Shown here one piece after another: positions 24,687-37,612 of a DNA stretch of 64,000 bases. The DNA lies in contig CM069872.1 in assembly GCA_036172665.1 (NCBI GenBank), forward strand, positions 59,939,260 through 60,003,259. The letters run 5' to 3'. The position numbers and the translations under genes are program-made. Under the pieces are notes generated by a model. It did not search any database. It saw only the letters and a list, made by a program, of their open reading frames with translations, and was not told where the DNA came from. The stretch is from Prosopocoilus inquinatus (taxonomy: Eukaryota > Arthropoda > Insecta > Coleoptera > Lucanidae). The stretch's first letter is position 1; each line of letters opens with the position of its first letter.

Positions 24687-25609
24687 CTGTCTTTCAAAAA
24701 GTGTGCTACAAATGGGATTTTTTTTTTAATCAATTTTTATAAAAATTTATTTATGCAGGAAGCTTCTGCATCTCTTAAAATCGAATTGGTAAATGTCAAA
24801 AGAAATTTTTCCTGAGCGATATACAGCATGGACACCGAGAAATGAAGACCACTTAAGAGTGAAGCACCCTTATTTTATATAAGATACAGGAAAATGTCAT
24901 AAGAATAAGTTGTTCAGAATAAAAAGTTATGGCTAGATATGAAATAATTATAGCCTCCCATCTCAAAAATGAAAAAAAATCACACTTTATTGTGAATCAC
25001 TGTTTATACATACTACATTAGGAAGTACAGGTGGGGTTAAATTCTCCGCTAAAATAATATGAATAGGAAAACACGAAATTCGTTCTTATTTTTCAATTAT
25101 TTGATTTTCTCCTTAGTGGTTATTTCAATGCATTCCAAAACTTTATACTTTTTTTGTAGCACGATAGAAATTCATTGTAATAATAACTCTGAACCAAATG
25201 AAGTAATTGAGAAATACAAACGAATTTCTTGTTTTCCTATTCATCTTATTTTGGCGGACACTTTCATCCCTCCAATACTACTCAATGTAGTGTGTGTATA
25301 AAGAGTGGTTTACAATAAATTGTATTTCTTTTGTTTATAAGAAGCTATAATTTTATATCTATCTCTAACTTGTAATTCTGAACGACTTGTTCTTATGACA
25401 TTTTCCCTGTATCTTGTAAAGTAAGGGTACTTTTAAGCGGTATTCATTTCATAATGTCCACGTTGTATACCATTCCAGATAAATTTAATCTGACATTTGC
25501 TACTTTGATTTTAGGAAATGCAGAAGTGTTGGAACTCAAAAAATTTAAATAAAAATCCATAATACAACAAATCCCTATTTGTGCAGCACACTTTTTGAAG
25601 GACACTGTA
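24685..25609. mobile_element. Fold-back element C in U3 (full length)
   Basis: The ends TACTGTCTTTCAAAAAGTGT and CACTTTTTGAAGGACACTGTA flank inverted arms, such as AAGATACAGGAAAATGTCAT near 24880 facing ATGACATTTTCCCTGTATCT near 25395. At about 925 bp this and the U4 copy are the longest members. Confidence 0.75.
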
Positions 25610-26474
25610 TATTCTGTCATATTCAAATTCAAATGGAAAATCAGATAGTGTAACGCACAGCTATAAGAGTACTTAAAATAATTTGTAATAAATAAATGAC
25701 TTATATTAACCCTTTAGTAATTTGTCTTGCAATAATACTTTCACATCGTAAAATAATATATATTTTTTTAAACAATTTTAAGCTTGAGTTTTTACTCAGT
25801 TGAATTACTAGTTTTCAGTTTGCTTTGTTTTCTGATTTTATTTGTACATTTAGGAATATAAATTGCGATGCCTTAAAGTTCAGGTTTATACACAGATGCA
25901 GCTAACAGGTTTTAAAAATGAGGTTTGTGTGTTCATTTACATTTGATATTCCAACTTGTACTGTTTTTTTTTTCTTTCTTGCATGCCACAATATTTAATG
26001 TCACTGTTATTTAGATTTTGCCACTCGATAAAATTTGTCACTACTATTTATTATTTTTGGACAATTTTTTGTCATTTCCTCAATTTTTTTTAAAAATAAA
26101 GCGGGGATACTTATTAAAGATTTTGAGAAGTGTTTTTCGATGTGACATTAAAATTTCTGGATAATTGAGTATTCCTTTCTAAAATTGAAGATGTCGATGT
26201 GCGAAAGATCTTTTGGGAAAACTTAAATTTAATGTTTGCTGCTGGTGCATCAGAACGGATTACCATATACAGAGCGTCCTATTTAAAAAAGACGACCATC
26301 AACCTAAAACCGGGTGACTTAATACTATTGGTACAGTGCGACACATTTAGAATGGACACACTCCTGAAAAGAATATGTTTATCATCTAATTTGTAATAAT
26401 CAATGTTTGAGTAATTATCAGTATCTGTTATTTTCTTGAAAAATTAATTTTCTTGAAAAATTAAAAGTCGTTGA

Positions 26475-26690
26475 AAAAAATAAATGAAAGACGGTTTAAA
26501 TTAATCTAATTTATTATTTTTAGAAATTTTGTATGTATTTGATAGTAAGTAGTAAATTTCTTGGAACTCTACCTTGCAAGAAGAAAAAATAAATGAAAGA
26601 CGTCTTAAATTAATCTAATTTATTATTTTTAGAAATTTTGTATGTATTTGATAGTAAGTAGTAAACTTCTGGGAGCTCTACCTTGCAAGA
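26475..26690 (+). repeat. ~110-bp minisatellite, 2 copies (U3)
   Basis: Two AAATAAATGAAAGACG-headed repeats. The duplicated spacer segment seen in U1 and U2 is absent. Confidence 0.7.
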
Positions 26691-26948
26691 AAATATAATC
26701 AGTTCAAATCAGCAAACCAATACATTTTACATTCCAAATTGGTCACATTGTACCAAGTAAAATTTGAATTTGATTATTAGGATTATTCTCTGTCAAGTCG
26801 GATATTAAAAATGGTCAGGTATTTTAATTTGAAAGTCTGTCTTAACTTTTTAAAATAATAGGAGTAAAATTTATAATTAATCTGTCGAATAATGTTATAC
26901 ATTTCTTTATCTTTTTAAAAAAGTTAAGACACACTTTTAAATAAAAAT

Positions 26949-27956
26949 ACAGGGATACTCAGGCAACCCACTCATTAAAAGAGTACGGATTTGTCCTTTG
27001 AATTTCTGCTTCATATTTAGCAGTTATAAGTTAACGATAAGGATCTATCTAATTATATTTTCAACTTTCGGACACTTTCGCTTATACCGGAAGTTGCCAT
27101 CAACTTCCTCATTTTAAATGGAATACCCCATCTTTTAATGCATTTTTGAAATCTTCATAAAATTCCAAAAATATTTTGTTCATCATGTGATACAAGAAAA
27201 ATTAACCAAGGTATTTCCATTTTTTAAAAAAGCTCTGACTTGCAGAACCTCGTTTATGATACTGCCATCTTTGTGCAACAAAAACCTCGATGCCAATTTT
27301 TGCCCTGTAGGAGGAGGATACAGTACCATTCTTTCAGATCATGTCCAGTTTTGCACTTGATTGTTTACAGGACGGTTGAAAAGTAAGTTTAATTCGAACT
27401 GATTTCAACTGTCGAGAAGTCATGTTTTTTAAACGGAACGTCTAGTATATTTTCATATCATGTGAAATAAAAGAAAATAAAAAATGGGTGTTCATATTTA
27501 AAAAAACATGACTTTTCGACAGTTGGTATCAGTTCGAATAGAAGTTACTTTTCAACCAGCAACCAGCCCATAAACAATTTTGTGTAAAATTAGGTATGAC
27601 CTGAAAGCCTACGAGTATAGCCTACTACAGGTCAAAAATTGAAATAATGGCTTTTGTTACAGAAAAAATGGCAGCATCATAAACAAGGCACTGCTAATTT
27701 TTCTTGTATCACATGTTACATAGATTTTTAGATATTCATGAAGATTTGAAAAATGCATTAAAAAGTGGGGTATTCCATTTAAAATAAGAAAGTTGACAGC
27801 AACTTCTTGGGCAAGCAGAAGTGTCCGAAAGTTGGAAATATTATATTTTAATAGATCATTACCGCTAATTTATAATCTCAAAATATGAAATAAAAATTCA
27901 AGGAGGAAGTCAGTAAACTACTTTTAAGGAATGGCTTGACTGAATCTCTCTCTGTA
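26949..27956. mobile_element. Fold-back element A in U3
   Basis: The left end is ACAGGGATACTCAGGCAACC. The right end is GACTGAATCTCTCTCTGTA, with a 2-bp CT expansion. The arms are as in the other A copies. Confidence 0.8.
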
Positions 27957-28768
27957 TAGGGTGTTCCAACAGTGAGTTCTCGGGTTATATGTTGATAATC
28001 ACGGAAGATAAAAAAAATGTCTCAAGATATTTTTGTTTTGCATTTTAAAAGATCTGCAGCATAAAATTATTTTCAAATATACAGGCTGTACCTACCAAAA
28101 CAGTTGTGCTGGATTCAACTTTTTAATTTCAATTTGCACGTCCTCTTATGATTTCGTTCTCCGCAACATTCTACACGTTTTTGTTTACCAAAATCTGTGC
28201 ATAAATGTAACTGTTCTTAATATTTTTAACGTTTTATTTAAAAAAAAAGCGTTTGCAGATATTATCGTATTTATTCTGGTTTTATTTACTTTTAAGGAAA
28301 TTATTTCTGGCACAGATGCAGCAAATGATACTTCAGATCGCTCTAAGTCACTACTAAAAATGTATTTTTATAATTACAGGAGGATGATCATTATACTAAG
28401 CAAAATGTCAGACATTTCTAGATGACAAAAGTCAATTTTCTTGAATATAGCATGCTCTAACCAGTTTCTAGATGGAAGGTTTAATATCGTAAAAACGGTC
28501 ATAATTAGGAGGCGTAGATAACGGGTATACAGAAAATGTGCCTAATTTTATGGGTGATCCAAATTTGATACCATACATACATGAGAGTATGCCATTTGAA
28601 ATAAAAAGAAGTTGCATCCAGCACCCAATGTTTTAATTCACCCTGTGTAGATGAAAATTTTGTGTTGCCAGATCTCTTCACATTCAAAAGAAAAATGTCG
28701 ATATTTCTTTTGTATCTTCAGTAATTATCGAGATATTGCCCGAGAAAACACTGTAGGGACACGTGGTA
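27955..28768. mobile_element. Fold-back element H in U3
   Basis: The structure is the same as H in U1 and U2. The left subterminal reads CAGTGAGTTCTCGGG and the right CCCGAGAAAACACTG. Confidence 0.65.
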
Positions 28769-28777
28769 TATGCTATA

Positions 28778-29868
28778 CCGGGTGTCCCGCGCCATGTGCT
28801 CACCCTTCTAGAATCTTTATTCATTGATCGATTAACCTGAATTTTGGAGACAAACTAAACAAAAAATGGAATTTTCCGACATACTGATAGTCGTCATAGG
28901 ACTTCCGGTTTCGCCGGAAGTGATATCAACTTTCTTATTTTAAATGGAACACCCTATATATTTTTACATATTTAAAATCTACGGATCATTACGAGTCCGA
29001 ATACGTATCAATTGTTAATTTTGGTTTTCATGACGAACGAAAAAAGAACTTTTATTTTTGAATTTAGAAAGCTATGAATCGCATCTTTTCGACCTAATGC
29101 GATAAGTGTTTCGAAAAAGTCTCTCCTTTGATTGTATTTTGGTTTTCAACATTTTTACATTATTTGAAATTTTCATTAGGTCGAAACTCATTTTTTTAAT
29201 GGTAGATACTCCTGTTTCTTAGCTTAGTTCAACTGAACATTTTTTTCTGAATATTCTGATACCAAATACCTCATATTTTCTTTGGAAATAATTTAAAATA
29301 GAACATGTCTTATTGAAATTTTAGACTCCCTTTATTTCAAATGACTTGCAAAGAAAATATGACGTATTTGGTATCAGCGTACTCAGAAAAAAATGTTCTG
29401 TTGAACTAAGCTAAGAAACACATGAGGTTCTATCGAAAAAAAATAGTTAAGAGCTAAATGAAAATGAAAATTTGAAATACTGTAAAAATGTTAAAAATCA
29501 AAATACCATCAAAGGAGTGATTTTTTCGAAACACTTGATCGCATTAAATCGAAAAAATGCGATTCATAGCTTTCTAGATTGAAAAATAAAAAAGCTTCTT
29601 TTTCGTTGTCATGGAAACCAAAATTAACAATTGATACGTATTCGGATTCGTAATGCACGGTAGATTTTAAATATGTAAAAACATATAGGGTATTCCATAT
29701 AAAATAAGAAAGTTGATATCACTTCCGGCGAAACCGGAAGTCCTATGACGACTGATCAGTATCTCGAAAAATTCCATTTTTTGTTTAGTTTATCGTCTCC
29801 AAAATTCAGGTTAATCGATTAATAAATAATGATTCTAGAAACGTGAGCACATGGCGCGGGACACCCGG
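28778..29868. mobile_element. Fold-back element B, copy 2
   Basis: Nearly identical in sequence and position to copy 1, at the U3/U4 junction, with the same TATA flanks. The extreme similarity and identical site indicate that it was copied along with the unit rather than inserted independently. Confidence 0.85.
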
Positions 29869-30318
29869 TATACTTAAAATCATGACCTACTATTATAAAA
29901 TATAAAGAGAAAGTTTTCTTAGTATTCTCTTAATATTTGAAAAAGTTCACGTAAATTGACGTATTTTTGGACCCTAAAAATAAATATCCAATGACATACA
30001 AAGTCTCTAGTCAATTTTAGCCATTTTTTAGAACGAAAAATGAATCAGCGAATTCGATAATAAAAATACATTTCTTACAGAATAGGTCAATATTATCAAA
30101 TATTAATATGAACAATCATCAGTAGTTTAAACAATTATTGTTCGTTGGTTTTTAACTGTTAGTTTTACGTAATGTAGGCAGTATATTTTTAAATTTTAAT
30201 AATTTCCAATTTTTAATACAAAAATGTTGACGCCTGATGATCCGCCATTGCTTTAACGGCTCCCTGTTTCAATTTAAATTTGCCGCGCTCATAAACTTCC
30301 GTTAGTCTTTGCTTTTGA

Positions 30319-30462
30319 CCAATTACAGCACGGAAAGTTTCACTCAAGTATGCGCGTACGGGGGGGTCGAGGCTTCCACGCAGGACCGACGACTTCCGCC
30401 TTCTCTTTGCTCCTCCATTTTGGCCCGAAACTTCGACCTATTCGCGACGCGTGCTATAAATT
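30319..30462 (+). promoter_or_regulatory. Putative promoter of the spliced unit, copy 4
   Basis: CCAAT at 30319-30323 and CTATAAATT at 30454-30462, 135 bp apart, with the same CpG-rich interval. Confidence 0.45.
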
Positions 30463-30483
30463 CTAAATTATTTGCAGAGTTTA

Positions 30484-31188
30484 GTTTGTTATTGCAAGAA
30501 ATACAGGTTCGTTGATAATATAAAAGTGTTCAGCATCTATTCTCTATAATCTGAAACGGTTAAACATGGTTTTTACCAATTTAAAATGAAATCTTGTGAT
30601 GCCGTATTAGCTAGCCAACTAAAAGTGAACTCTTCCTTGCAGACATCTTTGCATTTGATCGCCCGTTCACCAACGCCGACCAAGGTATATCGAACGAGGG
30701 CTACTTGGGGCCAGTGAACTTCCACAAAAAGCAGTACTCTTGATTCTGAAATATCCCAGGTAATTACTAATTATGAAAAAAATCTTTTTTTTTTCTAAGT
30801 AATTATTTTTTTTTTTTAGGCTTTGGAGATGTTTTATTCGTTTTACTATCTGCTACTACAACGAGATTAGGCTGAACTGCTTCCATTTGGTGTTCGTCTC
30901 ACATTTACATCGAAGAATTTAAGCTCTTAGTCAATCTCCAGAGACTGCTGAATACAAGTCTTCAGTCTAAGGTGAGAAATATTTTGTGTTATCTGTCTCT
31001 AGACTAATATCTTTCTCATTCTCAGGCTTGTACAGTGAGACAACATGTGACTCTGAACTCGAGAATTTGTTCGTTCCGGACCCGAGACACATCGGAGCAT
31101 CACTTGGTTCAACGGCTGCCGATGAAACGAAACATCGGCATCACTTGGTTCCATGGTTGCCGATGGAGCCGCCAAACATCGACAAGTA
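30484..31188 (+). ncRNA. Putative multi-exon noncoding RNA unit, copy 4
   Basis: Exon 1 ends 30506. Exon 2 is 30643-30759, exon 3 is 30820-30971 and exon 4 is 31026-31188. All GT/AG sites are kept and the exon-4 hairpin is intact (31118-31124 with 31133-31139). Exon 4 is identical in coding sense to copy 1, although copy 1 is three units away. Confidence 0.5.
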
Positions 31189-31884
31189 GTAAGTCATGAT
31201 TGCCATTCAATTATGTGTAGTTACGGACGAGTTGGATATATCAAACAAGCTATAGATTTTCCAGGGTTGGAAGAAAGTGGATATTTATTACAGCTTTTCT
31301 TTAACTGTAATTATTTTTTTTTAAAGTTAGGTTTGTTTAAATTTGCCGAAAGAATTATTACATAAAATGTTTTCATTGCAAGTTACATCTGTCGGGGATA
31401 ATATAACTTGCAAAGAGGGGGTTCTCAATATGTGACGAAATATTTTGACTTTATAATTTTATTAACTTCGTTTACAGGTTTTCTTGATTATTTGCCTTTT
31501 TAAAATAGATTGTATTAAAATGTGTTACTGATTTATCAAAGACAAGTTAATTTTACGAGGGGATCACTTTCAGGGAAATATTTTCTGTCTTCTAAATAAC
31601 GGGCCTTTGGTGATGAGCAAAGGGAAAATGTTTTTTTAGTTCAGTTTTAACTTTCACCAATCACAAATTTAACTTGGCGAGAGTAATTTAATCAAAATAC
31701 CAAAATTAAGGATTAACAATTGAATTTAGTAGAAATTTTTTCCAACTTTTCAAAATTTCTTTTTAGGAGTTCTTATTTTGGAGAATTTACTCTCACGCAT
31801 GCTTTGAAAAAGTGTTTCTGCTTTTGAAAATCTTCCAACTCTGGCATCATAGAAAAAGTCGATTTCTATGCTTTGTGATAAATA

Positions 31885-32217
31885 TAGGCTGGCCTGACCC
31901 GACAGTACGTTCTCTGGTTATAAGAATTATTATTATTATTATTAATTATGTAAACATCTCAAGGAATTTTAAAAAGTTTTCCCTGTCATTTTGTGACAGA
32001 TGTTCCAAAATAAAATTGACAAATTTAACGACTATGATCATGCAACGATATTTTTATAAATTGGAATTTGTTTCTGTAGTAACATGAACAGAAATGTTTC
32101 ATGTTAAAATCACGGTATTCATTTTTGACTTTCAACTTTTGACAGGTACAGATAGAGATTTTTGTTGTAGATATTGAGACGTAGCCCGAGAACAACTCAC
32201 TGTAGGGGACACCATGT
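31885..32217. mobile_element. Fold-back element H' in U4
   Basis: The ends match the other H' copies. It shares its final TA with element C. Confidence 0.55.
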
Positions 32218-33141
32218 ACTGTCTTTCAAAAAGTGTGCTACATGTGGGATTTTTTTTTTAATCAATTTTTATAAAAATTTATTTATGCAGGAAGCTTCTG
32301 CATCTCTTAAAATCGAATTGGTAAATGTCAAAAGAAATTTTTCCTGAGCGATATACAGCATGGACACCGAGAAATGAAGACCACTTAAGAGAGAAGCACC
32401 CTTATTTTATATAAGATACAGGAAAATGTCATAAGAATAAGTTGTTCAGAATAAAAAGTTAAGGCTAGATATGAAATAATTATAGCCTCCCATCTCAAAA
32501 ATGAAAAAAAATTACACTTTATTGTGAATCACTGTTTATACATACTACATTAGGAAGTACAGGTGGGGTTAAATTCTCCGCTAAAATAATATGAATAGGA
32601 AAACACGAAATTCGTTCTTATTTTTCAATTATTTCATTTTCTCCTCAGTGGTTATTTTAATGCATTCCAAAACTTTATACTTTTTCTGTAGCACGATAGA
32701 AATTCATTGTAATAATAACTCAGAACCAAATGAAGTAATTGAGAAATACAAACGAATTTCCTGTTTTCCTATTCATCTTATTTTGGCGGACACTTTCATC
32801 CCTCCAATACTACTCAATGTAGTGTGTGTATAAAGAGTGGTTTACAATAAATTGTATTTCTTTTGTTTATAAGAAGCTATAATTTTATATCTATCTCTAA
32901 CTTTTAATTCTGAACGACTTGCTCTTATGACATTTTCCCTGTATCTTGTAAAGTAAGGGTACTTTTAAGCGGTATTCATCTCATAAAGTCCACGTTGTAT
33001 ACCATTCCAGATAAATTTAATCTGACATTTGCTACTTTGATTTTAGGAAATTAAAAAGTGTTGGAACTCAAAAAATTTAAATAAAAATCCATAATACAAC
33101 AAATCCCTATTTGTGCAGCACACTTTTTGAAGGACACTGTA
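32216..33141. mobile_element. Fold-back element C in U4 (full length)
   Basis: Same ends and length as C in U3. It is non-coding: an 80-codon frame near 32591 is present in U1, U3 and U4 but destroyed in U2, and matches no protein I recognise. Confidence 0.75.
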
Positions 33142-33994
33142 TATTCTCAGTCATATTCAAATTCAAATGGAAAATCAGATAGTGTGAAGCACAGCTATAA
33201 GAGTACTTAAAATAATTTGTAATAAATAAATGACTTATATTATTTACCCTTTAGTAATTTGTTTTGCAATAATACTTTCAGATCGTAAAATAATATATAT
33301 TTTTTTAAACAATTTTGAGCTTGAGTTTTTACTCAGTTGAATTACTAGTTTTCAGTTTGCTTTGTTTTCTGATTTTATTTGTACATTTAGGAATATAAAT
33401 TGCGATGCCTTAAGTTCAGGTTTATACACAGATGCAGCTAACAGGTTTTAAAAATGAGGTTTGTGTGTTAATTTACATTTGATATTCCAACTTGTACTGT
33501 TTTTTTTTCTTTCTTGCATGCCACAATATTTAATGTCACTGTTATTTAGATTTTGCCACTCGATAAAATTTGTCACTACTATTTATTATTTTTGGACAAT
33601 TTTTTTGTCATTTCCTCAATTTTTTTTTTAAATAAAGCGGGGATACTTATTTATTAAAGATTTTGAGAAGTGTTTTTCGATGTGACATTAAAGTTTCGGG
33701 ATAATTGAGTATTCCTTTCTAAAATTGAAGATGTCGATGTGCGAAAGATCTTTTGGGAAAACTTAAATTTAATGTTTGCTGCTGGTGCATCAGAACGGAT
33801 TACCATATACAGAGCGTCCTATTTAAACAAGACGACCATCAACCTAAAACCGATTGACTTAATACTATTGGTACAGTGCGACACATTTAGAATGGACACA
33901 CTCCTGAAAAGAATATGTTTATCATCTGATTTGTAATAATCAATGTTTGAGTAATTATCAGTATCTGTTATTTTCTTGAAAAATTAAAAGTCCT

Positions 33995-34215
33995 TGAAAA
34001 AAATAAATGAAAGACGGTTTAAATTAATCTATTATTTTTAGAAATTTTGTATGTATTTGATAGTAAGTAATAAATTTCTTGGAGTTCTACCTTGCAAGAA
34101 GAAAAAATAAATGAAAGACGTCTTAAATTAATCTAATTTATTATTTTTAGAAATTTTTTATGTATTTGGTAGTAAGTAGTAAATTTCTGGGAGCTCTACC
34201 TTCCAAGAAAATATA
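33995..34215 (+). repeat. ~110-bp minisatellite, 2 copies (U4)
   Basis: Two AAATAAATGAAAGACG-headed repeats in the same position as in U1-U3. Confidence 0.7.
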
Positions 34216-34465
34216 ATCAGTTCAAATCAGCAAACCAATACATTTTACATTCCAAATTGGTCACATTGTACCAAGTAAAATTTGAATTTGATTATTAGGA
34301 TTATTCTCTGTCAAGTCGGATATTAAAAATGGTCAGGTATTTTAATTTGAAAGTCCGTCTTAACTTTTTAAAATAATAGGAGTAAAATTTATAATTAATC
34401 TGTCGAATAATGTTATACATTTCTTTATCTTTTTAAAAAAGTTAAGACACACTTTTAAATAAAAA

Positions 34466-35465
34466 TACAGGGATACTCAGGCAACCCACTCATTAAAAGT
34501 GTACGGATTTGTCCTTTGAATTTCTGCTTCATATTTAGCAGTTATAAGTTAACGATAAGGATCTATCTAAATATATTTTCAACTTTCGGACACTTTCGCT
34601 TATACCGGAAGTTGCCATCAACTTCTTCATTTTAAATGGAATACCCCATCTTTTAATGCATTTTTGAAATCTTCATAAAATTCCAAAAATATTTTGTTCA
34701 TCATGTGATACAAGAAAAATTAACCAAGGTATTTCCATTTTTTAAAAAAGCTCTGACTTGCAGAACCTCGTTTATGATACTGCCATCTTTGTGCAACAAA
34801 AACCTCGATGCCAATTTTTGCCCTGTAGGAGGATACAGTAACATTCTTTCAGATCATGTCCAGTTTTGCACTTGATTGTTTACGGGACGGTTGAAAAGTA
34901 ACTTTAATTCGAACTGATTTCAACTGTCGAGAAGTCATGTTTTTTAAACGGAACGTCTAGTATATTTTCATATCATGTGAAATAAAAGAAAATAAAAACT
35001 GGGTGTTCATATTTAAAAAACATGACTTTTCGACAGTTGGTATCAGTTCGAATAGAAGCTACTTTTCAACCAGCCCATAAACAATTCTGTGTAAAATTAG
35101 GTATGATCTGAAAGCCTACGAGTATAGCCTACTACAGGTCAAAAATTGAAATAATGGCTTTTGTTACAGAAAAAATGGCAGCATCATAAACAAGGCACTG
35201 CTAATTTTTCTTGTATCACATGTTACATAAGATTTTTAGATCTTCATGAAGATTTGAAAAATGCATTAAAAAGTGTGGGGGTATTCCATTTAAAATAAGA
35301 AAGTTGACAGCAACTTCCTGGGCAAGCAGAAGTGTCCGAAAGTTGGAAATATTATATTTTAACAGATCATTACCGCTAACTTATAATCTCAAAATATGAA
35401 ATAAAAATTCAAGGAGGAAGTCAGTAAACTACTTTAAACGAATGGCTTGACTGAATCTCCCTGTA
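34466..35465. mobile_element. Fold-back element A in U4
   Basis: The ends ACAGGGATACTCAGGCAACC and GACTGAATCTCCCTGTA have inverted arms as in the other members. Confidence 0.8.
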
Positions 35466-36279
35466 TAGGATGTCCCAACGGTGAGTTCTCGGACTATATG
35501 TTGATAATCACTGAAGATAAAAAAAAATGTCCCAAGATATTTCTGTTTTGCATTTTAGAGATCTGCAGCATAAAATTATTTTCAAATATACAGGCTGTAC
35601 CTACCAAAACAGTTGTGCTGGATTCAACTTTTTAATTTCAAATTGCACGTCCTGTTACGATTTCATTCTCCGCAACATTCTACACGTTTTTGTTTACCAA
35701 AATCTGTGCATAAATGTAACTGTTCTTAATATTTTTAACGTTTTATTTAAAAAAAAAGCGTTTGCAGTCATTATCGTATTTATTCTGGTTTTATTTACTT
35801 TTAAGGAAATTATTTCTGGCACAGATGTAACAAATGATACTTCAGATCGCTCTAAGTCACTACTAAAAATGTATTTTTATAATTACAGGAGGATGATCAT
35901 TATAATAAGCAAAATGTCAGACATTTCTAGATGACAAAAGTCAATTTTCTTGAATATAGCATGCTCTAACCAGTTTCTAGATGGAAGGTTTAATATCGTA
36001 AAAACGGTGATAATTAGGAGGCGTAGATAACGGGTATACAGAAAATGTGCCTAATTTTATGGGTGATCCAAATTTGATACCATACATACATGAGAGTATG
36101 CCATTTGAAATAAAAAGAAGTTGCATCCAGCACCCAATGTTTTAATTCACCCTGTGTAGATAAAAATTTTGTGTTGCCAGATCTCTTCACATTCAAAAGA
36201 AAAATGTCGATATTTTTTTTGTATCTTCAGTAATTATCGAGATATTGCCCGAGAAAAAACATTGTTGCGACACCTGGTA
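35464..36279. mobile_element. Fold-back element H in U4
   Basis: The left GTCCCAACGGTGAGTTCTC and right GCCCGAGAAAAAACATTG subterminals pair. It ends CACCTGGTA. The frames of up to 135 codons inside are shared with U1-U3 but interrupted differently, so I do not call a gene. Confidence 0.65.
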
Positions 36280-36744
36280 TATGCGCTACATACCTAAAAT
36301 CACGACCTGCTAGTATAACATATAAAGAGAAATCGCTTTCTTAATATTTTCTCCTAAAATTTGAAAAAGTTCACGTAAATTTACCTATTTTTGTACCTTA
36401 AAAATAAATATCCAATGACGTAAAAAGTCTCTAGTCGATTTTAGCCATTTTTTAGAAAGAACAATGAAACAGAGCGAATTCGATAATAAAAATACATTTC
36501 TTACAGAATAGGTAAATATTATCAAATATTAATATGAACAATCATCAGTAGTTTAAACAATTATTGTTCGTTGGTTTTTAACTGTTAGTTTTACGTAATG
36601 TAGGCAGTATATTTTTAAATTTCAATAATTTCCAATTTTTAATACAAAAATGTTGACGCCTGATGATCCGCCATTGCTTCAACGGCTCCCTCTTTGAATT
36701 TAAATTTGCCGCGCTCATAAACTTCCGTTAGTCTTTGCTTTTGA

Positions 36745-36888
36745 CCAATTACAGCACGGAACGTTTCACTCTTGCATGCGCGTACGGGGGGGTCGAGGCT
36801 TCCAAGCAGGACCGACGACTTCCGCCTTCTCTTTGCTCCTCCATTTTGGCCCGAAACTTCGACCTATTCGCGACGCGTGATATAAATT
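36745..36888 (+). promoter_or_regulatory. Putative promoter of the spliced unit, copy 5
   Basis: CCAAT at 36745-36749. The TATA-like box is GATATAAATT (36879-36888), with the CTATA of the other copies changed to ATATA. The spacing is still 135 bp. Confidence 0.45.
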
Positions 36889-36909
36889 CTAAATTATTTG
36901 CAGAGTTTA

Positions 36910-37612
36910 GTTTGTTATTGCAAGAAATACAGGTTCGTTGATAATATAAAAGTGTTCAGCATCTATTCTCTATAAACTGAAACGGTTAAACATGGTTTTT
37001 ATCAATTTAAAATGAAATCTTGTGATGCCGTATTAGCCAACTAAAAGTGAACTCTTCCTTGCAGACATCTTTGCATTTGATCGTCCGTTCACCAACGCCG
37101 ACCAAGGTATATCGAACGAGGGCTACTTGGGGCCAGTGAACTTCCACAAAAAGCAGTACTTTTGATTCTGAAATATCCCAGGTAATTACTAATTATGAAA
37201 AAAATCTTTTTTTTTTCTAAGTAATTATTTTTTTTTTTTAGGCTTTGGAGATGTTTTATTCGTTTTACTATCTGCTACTACAACGAGATTAGGCTGAACT
37301 GCTTCCATTTGGTGTTCGTCTCACATTTACATCGAAGAATTTAAGCTCTTAGTCAATCTCCAGAGACTGCTGAATACAAGCCTTCACCTTCTAAGGTGAG
37401 AAATATTTTGTGTTGTCTGTCTCTAGACTAATATCTTTCTCATTCTCAGACTTGTACAGTGGGACAACATGTGACTCTGAACTCGAGAATTTCTTCTTTC
37501 CGGACCCGAGACACATCGGGGGATCACTTGGTTCAACGGCTGCGGATGAAGCGAAACATCGGCATCACTTGGTTCCATGGCTGCCGATGAAGCCACCAAA
37601 CATCGACAAGTA
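36910..37612 (+). ncRNA. Putative multi-exon noncoding RNA unit, copy 5
   Basis: Exon 1 ends 36932. Exon 2 is 37065-37181, exon 3 is 37242-37395 (2 bp longer, CTTCACCTTCTAAG|GTGAGA) and exon 4 is 37450-37612. All GT/AG sites are intact. The exon-4 stem has one change (GCGGATG at 37542-37548 against CATCGGC at 37557-37563), leaving a mismatch. Confidence 0.48.

Larger units (their letters stand above)
22343..28777 (+). repeat. Tandem segmental unit U3
   Basis: Full copy, starting CTTAAAATCACGACC immediately after element B and ending at the next B. It carries the complete-length C element and two minisatellite repeats. Confidence 0.85.
29870..36286 (+). repeat. Tandem segmental unit U4
   Basis: Full copy. 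It starts TATACTTAAAATCATGACC after element B and ends at an empty junction (TATGCGCTACATACC), where no B or D is present. Confidence 0.85.

Noticed and set aside
11721..35934. Frames of 122-135 codons within element H (U1-U4) as a gene family
   Set aside because: They lie inside an inverted-repeat element, start at different points in each copy, and differ by frame-changing indels. No domain is recognised.
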